Positions 7,358 to 13,757 of a DNA stretch of 64,000 bases are shown in pieces. Positions within the stretch are counted from its first letter, which is position 1; each line of letters opens with the position of its first letter. The notes under the pieces are model-generated. The model was given only the letters and a program-made list of their open reading frames with translations, did not search any database and had not been told where the DNA came from. A program made the position numbers and the translations under genes. The DNA comes from Burkholderiaceae bacterium (lineage in GTDB: Bacteria > Pseudomonadota > Gammaproteobacteria > Burkholderiales > Burkholderiaceae): assembly GCA_947448695.1 (NCBI GenBank), contig CANFOL010000002.1, positions 106,201 through 170,200 of the forward strand, given 5' to 3'.

Positions 7358-7386
7358 AATATACTGTATATATATACAGTATTCAA
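7358..7386 (-). promoter_or_regulatory. Predicted SOS promoter of the 35-codon ORF
   Basis: The minus strand shows TTGAAT (7381-7386), a 17-base spacer, and TATATT (7358-7363). The spacer is almost entirely the LexA palindrome, so repressor binding would exclude RNA polymerase. The start codon is 29 bases beyond the -10. Confidence 0.6.
7362..7381. promoter_or_regulatory. LexA box 1 (exact E. coli-type SOS consensus)
   Basis: TACTG-(TA)5-CAGTA, a perfect palindrome that extends one more base pair on each side. It equals the consensus SOS operator of E. coli, and many beta- and gammaproteobacteria use the same CTG-N10-CAG box. Confidence 0.85.
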
Positions 7387-7412
7387 GCTTTTTTTAGCTT
7401 ATGTTGTTTTTT

Positions 7413-7432
7413 TACTGTTTTTATTTACAGTA
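7413..7432. promoter_or_regulatory. LexA box 2
   Basis: TACTG-TTTTTATTTA-CAGTA has the consensus arms with the correct 10-base spacer. Its centre is 51 bases from box 1, and it lies 4 bases beyond the stop codon of the acyltransferase gene. Tandem boxes usually mark tightly repressed SOS genes with toxic products. Confidence 0.75.
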
Positions 7433-7436
7433 CTTA

Positions 7437-8078
7437 CTATACACCCTTTTTTCGGCCCGGTGGGCTCCAAAATTTAATCGGAGCCATGCCCTGCGGAAAC
7501 TTTCCTATTTTATCTTGATATTTCATACGAATCATAGACATATCGAGTGTCTCATCACCCTGAAAATAGGCAAACTCTGTCACACCCACCTCTTTTTTAG
7601 CATAGTCTAGAAAGGCAAATCCGACCGGATAACCTGTCAAAAGAGCCAATCGATAAAAACCACTTCTCCAACCAGGAGTTTTCTTTCTGGTTCCCTCGGG
7701 AGTGATCACCAACCAAAAATAATCTTTCGATTGCATCTCCTGCGCCAACTCTGCAACATATCCCTGCGGGCTAGAACGAACAACTGGTCTGCCTCCAACA
7801 TATCTTAACCACCAACCGACAAGCGGAATCTTAAATAAACTTTCTTTTGCCAAATAATGGACTGGGATTCCTATTGCCCACTTCGCTAATATCCCAATAA
7901 AAAAATCCACATTGGATGTGTGTGGATACACAATTAAAACCCCATGGTTTCCAGGTAAGCCTTCAAACCGTATTTTCCAACCCATGATGCGTAATAACCA
8001 TCGACTGATGCGCCCACCAGTAAACTTTAACCACTGACTTTGATCTGGAATGGCACGGTCGGATTGTTCATGAGACAT
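7437..8078 (-). CDS. Lysophospholipid acyltransferase family protein (PlsC-like)
   Basis: A 213-residue membrane-associated acyltransferase. The catalytic HX4D motif is HTSNVD (H53, D58) and the second conserved block is PEGTR (residues 127-131), as in 1-acylglycerol-3-phosphate acyltransferases. GRPVVRSS in between fits the substrate-binding block. It probably acylates a lysophospholipid or a related alcohol at the inner membrane; the acceptor is unknown. Its start overlaps the upstream DUF2244 gene by 11 bases. Confidence 0.88.
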   Translation of the reverse strand: MSHEQSDRAIPDQSQWLKFTGGRISRWLLRIMGWKIRFEGLPGNHGVLIVYPHTSNVDFFIGILAKWAIGIPVHYLAKESLFKIPLVGWWLRYVGGRPVVRSSPQGYVAELAQEMQSKDYFWLVITPEGTRKKTPGWRSGFYRLALLTGYPVGFAFLDYAKKEVGVTEFAYFQGDETLDMSMIRMKYQDKIGKFPQGMAPIKFWSPPGRKKGV

Positions 8079-8529
8079 GCTTTTTTAATTCCTGATTGAG
8101 TTCATGTAAAAAATCGTTTCTTAAAGAGACATGCATAAATTGTCCAATTTCAATTTTCTGCCCTTGATACATCATCGTAATTAATTTCCTAGGGCTTAAT
8201 AATCGCTCTAATCTAACCCATGAAGGATTAAATATTTGTTGTTTTACCGCTCCCGCATTAGAAGTATCGAGTACTAACTTACCGTTGTTTAAGGTAATGC
8301 GCTCGTAGTCCGTTGCATGACGTGCATAAATTAATAAGGCAATTCCTAAAACAACTAACTCCAAAATAGTAAATGGCAATATGAGCCAAACACCTTGACT
8401 TAAAAAAAAGCCTGCGACAATCAAGGAGAAGCCAGATTGGGCTATATAAAATAAACCTACCTGCTTTGGAGTAAATGAGCAGTTTTTTTTAAAAACCCAT
8501 TGGACTTGGGAACTCATTGAATTAACCAT
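8068..8529 (-). CDS. DUF2244 family membrane protein
   Basis: A 153-residue protein with two adjacent hydrophobic helices at about residues 27-67 and a soluble C-terminal domain beginning YERITLNNGKL, the pattern of DUF2244 proteins, which are often found near cytochrome oxidase genes in proteobacteria. The function is unknown. It overlaps the acyltransferase gene and is probably co-transcribed with it. The start may instead be the Met at residue 5 (8515-8517), because the first Met lies only 4 bases from the divergent lipoprotein start. Confidence 0.78.
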   Translation of the reverse strand: MVNSMSSQVQWVFKKNCSFTPKQVGLFYIAQSGFSLIVAGFFLSQGVWLILPFTILELVVLGIALLIYARHATDYERITLNNGKLVLDTSNAGAVKQQIFNPSWVRLERLLSPRKLITMMYQGQKIEIGQFMHVSLRNDFLHELNQELKKHVS

Positions 8530-8533
8530 ATAA

Positions 8534-8839
8534 ATGAATTATATAAAGATTACTACTTTTCTGATTATATTCGTCGCACTGGCAGGATGCGATCGTAGAG
8601 ATTATGTCACTTGGAAATGTCAACCAAGCTCCATCAACGAAAAAAGTTTTACAATGATTCTGGATGGGTCAAATCTCAAAATAGATCAAAACCAATATCG
8701 CTTCTGTGGCAGCTTGGGGCCTATTAGTTACTTCAGCCAGGAATGTCCGTCAAACATCATTCAATCAGAATTTATATTTGAACAAAAATTGGGTATATTA
8801 ATACGAAAAGGTATACGCTTTGAATGTAATGCGTTATAA
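8534..8839 (+). CDS. Small hypothetical lipoprotein
   Basis: A 101-residue protein with a clear lipoprotein signal: short basic start, hydrophobic core IKITTFLIIFVALAG and lipobox LAGC, with Cys at residue 19 followed by Asp. Asp at +2 suggests retention in the inner membrane by the E. coli rule. Three or four further Cys may form disulfides. The family is not recognised. The start is forced, because an in-frame stop lies directly upstream. It heads an apparent four-gene operon with the CoA-binding, chalcone-isomerase-like and pterin dehydratase genes (gaps of 8, 0 and 4 bases). Confidence 0.72.
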   Translation: MNYIKITTFLIIFVALAGCDRRDYVTWKCQPSSINEKSFTMILDGSNLKIDQNQYRFCGSLGPISYFSQECPSNIIQSEFIFEQKLGILIRKGIRFECNAL

Positions 8840-8847
8840 ATAAAACG

Positions 8848-9237
8848 ATGAGTCAATTTAAATCACTTCTTAATAATACCCAAGTCATTGCTGTTGTAGG
8901 TTTATCCAATAATCCTGATAAAGCTTCATTTCGGGTTGCTGAATATATGCAACGGCGGGGATACACCATTGTTCCTGTCAATCCAAATGAAGGACATATA
9001 TTGGGCGAGAAATGCTACCCATCATTAGAAGCAATCCCTCACCCAATCGATATGGTTAATGTTTTTCGTCCTGCAAAAGATTGCGCAGAAATCGCCCATA
9101 GTGCAGTTGCCATCAACGCTAAATCTATTTGGTTGCAGCTTGGCATTGTGTGCGAAGAGGCCGAGCATATTGCGACCCATGCTGAACTTGATTTTGTCAT
9201 GGATCATTGTCTAAAAATTGAACTCCAATCCTTGTAA
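8848..9237 (+). CDS. CoA-binding protein (YccU type)
   Basis: A 129-residue Rossmann-like protein of the CoA_binding_2 family. VIAVVGLSNNPDKASFRVA at about residues 14-32 is the nucleotide-binding loop, followed by GYTIVPVNPN, VDMVNVFR-type strand IDMVNVFRP, and AKSIWLQLGI. Stand-alone members bind CoA but have no known reaction. It is soluble and lies in the middle of a compact operon. Confidence 0.88.
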   Translation: MSQFKSLLNNTQVIAVVGLSNNPDKASFRVAEYMQRRGYTIVPVNPNEGHILGEKCYPSLEAIPHPIDMVNVFRPAKDCAEIAHSAVAINAKSIWLQLGIVCEEAEHIATHAELDFVMDHCLKIELQSL

Positions 9238-9804
9238 ATGAAGATCCTTATTCAAATATCGAAGCTTTTAATTGCAGTATTGTTTTGCAGTAGCGTATCT
9301 GCAATGGAAAAACCCTTTGATGCCCAAGAACTCAAACCTTATTTAAATAATCCAAAACATATCGGTGACGGTCCTTTTACCTACTTGGGTTTTAAGGTTT
9401 ATGACGCACACTACTATAGTGTTGATGACTTAGGAAAATCCGGATTTGCAATTCGACTTGTTTATGCTCGTAAAGTCATGAATGAAGATTTAGTCAAAGC
9501 GACAGTTAAACAAATGATTCGACTTGGCGCATCAGATAATGAAATGATCAAATGGCGTAGTGACTTAGAAAAAATTTATCCTACTGTGGATCAAGGTCAT
9601 TACATTACAGCAATTTATCAACCATCTGGATCGACCACTTTTATCCATAATGGCAATGTAGTCGGAAAAATTAATGATCAACTGTTTTCAAAAATATTCT
9701 TTAGTATTTGGCTAGATCAAAGAACGAGTAATCCGGAATTACGCACAAAACTTTTAGGGGAATTATGCCCGCCAAGCATTATTTCTAACACATGTATAAA
9801 ATGA
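9238..9804 (+). CDS. Chalcone isomerase-like periplasmic protein
   Basis: A 188-residue protein with a Sec signal peptide (cleavage probably after VSA near residue 22). The mature part has the bacterial chalcone-isomerase-like fold: [34 protein letters not shown], then [12 protein letters not shown] and an [10 protein letters not shown] segment near the end. Bacterial members lack a proven isomerase activity and probably bind fatty-acid-like ligands. Its ATG follows the previous stop codon directly, so translation is coupled. Confidence 0.82.
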   Translation: MKILIQISKLLIAVLFCSSVSAMEKPFDAQELKPYLNNPKHIGDGPFTYLGFKVYDAHYYSVDDLGKSGFAIRLVYARKVMNEDLVKATVKQMIRLGASDNEMIKWRSDLEKIYPTVDQGHYITAIYQPSGSTTFIHNGNVVGKINDQLFSKIFFSIWLDQRTSNPELRTKLLGELCPPSIISNTCIK

Positions 9805-9808
9805 AAAT

Positions 9809-10111
9809 ATGAGAACACTTTTAACATCCCTAGAACGAAAAAATATTCATACAGAAATGCCCAGCTGGGAATTTGTTGACGGTATTGATGCTATTCATAA
9901 AAATTTTTTATTTAAAGACTTTAAAAAAGCGTTTGGATTTATGACTAAAGTGGCTGAAATAGCCGAAGAAATGAATCATCATCCAGAATGGTTTAATGTT
10001 TGGAATCGCGTAGAAATTCGTTTATCTACACATGATTCTGGCGGCTTAACGCAATTGGATATCAGTCTTGCCAAACGCATTGACGAGACTTATTTAACTT
10101 TTAAAAATTAA
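9809..10111 (+). CDS. phhB: 4a-hydroxytetrahydrobiopterin dehydratase
   Basis: A 100-residue PCD/DCoH protein. The active-site block [18 protein letters not shown] (about residues 54-71) carries the conserved His pair and Trp, and [18 protein letters not shown] completes the signature. It dehydrates the 4a-carbinolamine of the pterin cofactor made by phenylalanine hydroxylase. No phhA is in the window, so it serves an enzyme encoded elsewhere. It is the last gene of the operon and converges on a short remnant on the other strand. Confidence 0.92.
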   Translation: MRTLLTSLERKNIHTEMPSWEFVDGIDAIHKNFLFKDFKKAFGFMTKVAEIAEEMNHHPEWFNVWNRVEIRLSTHDSGGLTQLDISLAKRIDETYLTFKN

Positions 10112-10239
10112 AATTTTTCACCAATCTTGGTTACTTCTGATGGATCGTCATCTTATTCAAATTCTCCATTAGCAAATTCAAAAGAAGTTCTAAACGACTC
10201 CGAAGCCTTATCTCCTCGCCGATAAAAGCCCCCCGAATT
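10108..10239 (-). pseudogene. C-terminal remnant of an unidentified gene
   Basis: On the minus strand, codons from about 10239 read GGFYRRGDKASESFRTSFEF, ANGEFE, a TAA, then [14 protein letters not shown] and a stop at 10108-10110. The residue pattern looks protein-like, with an acidic tail and a single nonsense codon (possibly from GAA), but the upstream part is lost. The stop overlaps the phhB stop. The family is not recognised. The remaining bases up to 10351 hold nothing else that I can see. Confidence 0.3.
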
Positions 10240-10351
10240 TCATTACTTCAACTAATTACCTTTGTTGGATTAGAAAAACTCCGCCACGCAGAAAAGGGCT
10301 CCTATATTTTGAGGTTATTTGTATTCCCTTTCAGTCAAATTCTATACTTGT

Positions 10352-10999
10352 TTAATAAGAATCATTACGAATGTTTTGTATGCCAATTTCCTCTAAGATA
10401 TCAAACACTAAATCCAAACGCAGGCGTGGATTTTCTAAGCCTAATAAATGTTCTCTTTGCCCTGCAGATAGGGGCAAGATTTCACACCAACGGTTAGCTA
10501 CCCACCCACAATCATTTAGTAAATAAGGGGTTGCAAATGGCATTTGTTGCTCTGATAATCCCTGCTTAGTCATTGATTGAATTACTTGCTGTAAGGTATC
10601 AGAGGCAACCTTCAATTCTGGTGGTATTGGTATTGCCATATCGTTATCCATTGACTCAACATCTGCGACCCACAATCCATTTTTTTTCCGCTCGCATCCT
10701 CGAATCGTAAAACGCGCCCCACCCTGGCACTGAATAAAATAAAGACTAGGTTGAATCACATCGAAATGAGTAATATTGGCAAAAGTACCTATTCTGGCAA
10801 AGCTAATTTTATCAAGTGGAGTCCGCACTTCACTCCCCTGATCAATAGTGACAATTCCGAAGTGTGTATTGTCCTTGACGCAGGTTTTAATCATGTCTAA
10901 GTATCTAACTTCAAATATTTTTAGACTTAAGATTCCCGATGGATATAAGGTAGTACCCAAGGGAAATAAAGGCAAGCTTATAAATTCAGTTTTATTCAT
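10352..10999 (-). CDS. Lon N-terminal (LON substrate-binding) domain protein
   Basis: A 215-residue stand-alone LON-N domain protein. It starts with ISLPLFPLGTTLYPSGILSL and continues IFEVRYLDMI, FGIVTI and RIGTFANI, the order seen in the N-terminal domain of Lon protease, but it has no ATPase or protease domain. Bacterial stand-alone members are uncharacterised and presumed to bind proteins. Its ATG overlaps the upstream GST stop by 4 bases (ATGA). It is the last gene of a three-gene leftward operon with the GST and exonuclease genes. Confidence 0.88.
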   Translation of the reverse strand: MNKTEFISLPLFPLGTTLYPSGILSLKIFEVRYLDMIKTCVKDNTHFGIVTIDQGSEVRTPLDKISFARIGTFANITHFDVIQPSLYFIQCQGGARFTIRGCERKKNGLWVADVESMDNDMAIPIPPELKVASDTLQQVIQSMTKQGLSEQQMPFATPYLLNDCGWVANRWCEILPLSAGQREHLLGLENPRLRLDLVFDILEEIGIQNIRNDSY

Positions 11000-11628
11000 T
11001 CTTCAGTATCTCTCCATACTGGATACTTTGCCATAACCATATGAAACAAATCTGACATGATAAAAAAATTGAGCCACTCAGAAAGCTTTGTTAAGGGTAA
11101 TTCATCAAACTTTTTGGAATCACTCGCCGCAAACTGTCGAACAAATGGAAAAAGAGCAATATCCAACATACTAATTTTGACGCCCAATAAAAAGGCTTGG
11201 TTTTCCAATCGTTGATTCAGTGGCGATAAAAATAAATTCATGGCAGATTCTAAAACCTCTGCTCTAGAGAGATCCGGAAACCGTTCAGGATATTTATATT
11301 GATCTAATAGTTGCTTAAATGGTCCATCATTGATTTCAATCCACTGCTGCATCTCAAACATTTGCGCTGAGTCTTTTTCGGGCAACCATTGTTCTGGATC
11401 ATTTTGCGCTAAAGCCCAATACATAATATCGATGCTTTGATCTATCACCAGTTGATTCTCTGTCAACAATACTGGCACAGTTCCTTTAGGCGAGAGTTTT
11501 AACATGCTATTTGGTTTAGCGCGTAATTCAATTTCTCGAATCTGTATATCGACTTGTGCATACATTAAGGCAAGCCTAGCTCGCATGGCATAAGGACATC
11601 TTCGGTATGAATAAAGAATAGGCTTCAA
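10996..11628 (-). CDS. Glutathione S-transferase family protein
   Basis: A 210-residue protein with an N-terminal thioredoxin-like GST domain: YSYRRCPYAMRARLAL at residues 7-22, where the Cys may be catalytic as in omega-type GSTs, and the cis-Pro block GTVPVLL. An all-helical C-terminal domain follows, with the N-capping segment MLDIALFPFVRQF. The start is a TTG that follows the upstream TAG directly, with Shine-Dalgarno GGAG about 8 bases before it inside the preceding gene. The substrate is unknown. Confidence 0.87.
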   Translation of the reverse strand: MKPILYSYRRCPYAMRARLALMYAQVDIQIREIELRAKPNSMLKLSPKGTVPVLLTENQLVIDQSIDIMYWALAQNDPEQWLPEKDSAQMFEMQQWIEINDGPFKQLLDQYKYPERFPDLSRAEVLESAMNLFLSPLNQRLENQAFLLGVKISMLDIALFPFVRQFAASDSKKFDELPLTKLSEWLNFFIMSDLFHMVMAKYPVWRDTEE

Positions 11629-13053
11629 CTAATCTTCTCCAGTCGAACTATGTTGACGTGAAGGTAATTGAATCACTCGTTGCGCAGGCAATGTCTTGAG
11701 GTATTTCTTGATCATCTTATAAATATCTAAATCAAACTCAGCCTTCCCCCCTTGAATTAATTCAAAAACTTCATCTTCATTGAAGGCAGTCCCTAGAAAA
11801 CACCAATGATCGATGATATGCACTTGTCCTCCTTCTTGAATACCAATCGGTCCACGATAAGGCCAAGTATGAACTTTAAACTTAGATAAAACCGTTTGCA
11901 GTCGCAAATGGTACTGTGGCAACGGCTCCTCTCCCACGCATGCGCCAGCACATTGCTTGACTTGATAGCCAAAACAGGGCTTACCTGGTGATATTTTTTC
12001 AAGCCCTAGCAACCCCTCACATAGTTGATTCTTTTTAGCCAAACTTTGTAAAGTTTGTAATGCCTCTCTTCTACTATAAAAAAGCCCATATAAATTTTCT
12101 TGAACACCTGGTTGTAAATCTTGATGTCGAACTAATGTCGGTGTGAGCACGCCATACTCATTCAAATTTATTTGCCACGCACATAAATCTCTTGTGCGAC
12201 GCAACTTCACATTCATACTAGGCAATTGCTCTTTAATTAATCGCGACTCAAGTAATAATGCACCTATTTCACCCGAGGTTTCAATCCAATCTATATCCCT
12301 TACTTGCATCGCCAACTTCATTTCTTTACGAACTTTTAAAGCGCTAGAAAAATGGCTCATCACTCGGGTTTTAATAGAGTTACTTTTTCCAATATAAAGA
12401 GGTCTTCGATTTTCCGCATAAAAAATATAAACACCCGGCTTTTCAGGAATATCTTCTACTAATTTAACGTCAATATGAGGGGGTAAAGATGGGTTTTGTA
12501 ACAACTCTTGAACTGCTTGACGTAATCGCTGCTCCCCAAATTGTGCAAGACATTTTTGCCAAAACTGCCGCAGGACATCGGCATCACCCATGGCTCGATG
12601 TCGGCTAGATACTTGCAAACCATGAGTTGCAATAATGGTATCTAAATTATGCCTGGGCTGTGCCGGAAAAAGGAGTCGAGATAATTTCACTGTACACACT
12701 ACTTTTGCTCGAAAATCAATCCCCATTCGAGCAAATGAAGCTTTAATAAAGCCATAATCAAAGCGCGCATTATGTGCAATAAATATCTTATCTTTTAGCT
12801 CAAGCAATATCTCAGAACTAAGATCTTCAAAACTAGACTTACTCTCAACCATCGCAGGAGTAATACCAGTTAATTGCTGAATGTTATACGGAATCCCTAC
12901 ACCAGGATTCATTAATTGTTCCCATTGATGAGACTCTCCATCATGATGGGTAATAATGCCGATTTCAGTGATACGATCCCTATCAGGGTTTCCCCCAGTA
13001 GTTTCAATATCAACAAAAGCCAAAGGAGGAAAACTATCGATCAATGAGGCCAT
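11629..13053 (-). CDS. DnaQ-type 3'-5' exonuclease fused to a UvrC/Cho-type GIY-YIG endonuclease
   Basis: A 474-residue two-domain protein. Residues 1-180 are a DEDDh exonuclease: Exo I VDIETTG (D15, E17), Exo II HNARFDYGF and Exo III HRAMGDADVL. From about residue 204 a GIY-YIG nuclease domain follows (KPGVYIFYAE, then LYIGKSNSIKTRV). Further on, CFGYQVKQCAGACVGE resembles the Cys-rich block after the UvrC/Cho nuclease. The fusion is known in proteobacteria and suggests a repair nuclease that incises DNA and degrades the strand. It leads an operon with the GST and LON-N genes. No LexA box is seen upstream. Confidence 0.9.
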   Translation of the reverse strand: MASLIDSFPPLAFVDIETTGGNPDRDRITEIGIITHHDGESHQWEQLMNPGVGIPYNIQQLTGITPAMVESKSSFEDLSSEILLELKDKIFIAHNARFDYGFIKASFARMGIDFRAKVVCTVKLSRLLFPAQPRHNLDTIIATHGLQVSSRHRAMGDADVLRQFWQKCLAQFGEQRLRQAVQELLQNPSLPPHIDVKLVEDIPEKPGVYIFYAENRRPLYIGKSNSIKTRVMSHFSSALKVRKEMKLAMQVRDIDWIETSGEIGALLLESRLIKEQLPSMNVKLRRTRDLCAWQINLNEYGVLTPTLVRHQDLQPGVQENLYGLFYSRREALQTLQSLAKKNQLCEGLLGLEKISPGKPCFGYQVKQCAGACVGEEPLPQYHLRLQTVLSKFKVHTWPYRGPIGIQEGGQVHIIDHWCFLGTAFNEDEVFELIQGGKAEFDLDIYKMIKKYLKTLPAQRVIQLPSRQHSSTGED

Positions 13054-13249
13054 CTAGGGACAATAATGGATTTACAAACTCTTTGCTTGAATGTAAAAAT
13101 GAAAGATTCAATTTTAGATTCAAAAAAAAGCTATTAGTCATTTCATGAATCATACTAAAAAAGATAAAAATGGTTTCTTTAATAAATTGTTTAAATAAAC
13201 AATTTCTAACATAAAATAACATTTGGAATAAAAACTAAGGGAGATTAAG

Positions 13250-13747
13250 ATGCAACTAACTGTTAATAACCAGGTTCACAATATCGACGTAGAACCTAAT
13301 ATGCCTCTTCTGTGGGCGATTCGTGAAATGATCGGTTTAACTGGAACCAAGTATGGTTGTGGCATTGCTCAGTGTGGTGCATGTACCGTATATATGAATG
13401 GTGAGCCTGTGCGTTCTTGCTCAATTCCTGTCTCTGCTGTGGGTAGCATGAAAATTACAACGATTGAAGCCCTCTCACCTGACAACTCCCACCCTGTTCA
13501 AAAAGCTTGGATTGCACTTGATGTTCCTCAATGTGGTTATTGCCAATCAGGTCAAGTGATGGCAGCAGCAGCTCTTCTTAAACGCATTCCTAAGCCAACC
13601 GATGCAGATATCGATAACGCGATGTCTAATATCTGTCGTTGTGGTACCTACCAAAAAATCCGCGATGGGATTCATGTTGCCTCCGGTAAGAAAAAATTAG
13701 CCGATGTGCTCGCTCAATATGAAGCTTCACCTCAAACTCGCGGTTAA
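13250..13747 (+). CDS. iorA: Isoquinoline 1-oxidoreductase alpha-type [2Fe-2S] subunit
   Basis: A 165-residue small subunit of a xanthine-oxidase-family hydroxylase. The plant-type [2Fe-2S] motif [20 protein letters not shown] sits near residues 42-61. The second, all-helical domain carries the other cluster: [11 protein letters not shown] near 102 and [11 protein letters not shown] near 132. It passes electrons from the molybdenum centre of the next gene product. A strong AAGGGAGA ribosome site precedes the ATG. The gene overlaps nothing and is followed 10 bases later by the large subunit. Confidence 0.9.
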   Translation: MQLTVNNQVHNIDVEPNMPLLWAIREMIGLTGTKYGCGIAQCGACTVYMNGEPVRSCSIPVSAVGSMKITTIEALSPDNSHPVQKAWIALDVPQCGYCQSGQVMAAAALLKRIPKPTDADIDNAMSNICRCGTYQKIRDGIHVASGKKKLADVLAQYEASPQTRG

Positions 13748-13757
13748 GGAGACCTAT

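Noticed and set aside
7401..7610. 69-codon plus-strand ORF starting between the two LexA boxes and running antisense through the acyltransferase gene
   Set aside because: It lacks a ribosome site, lies almost wholly on the opposite strand of a well-supported gene, and its composition looks like an antisense shadow. An SOS-induced antisense transcript remains possible but is not evidence of a protein.
13704..13757. Upstream start for the molybdopterin subunit
   Set aside because: It would overlap the [2Fe-2S] subunit gene and push the Tat motif 18 residues inward. The ATG at 13758 has AAGGAG and puts the twin arginines at the expected place.
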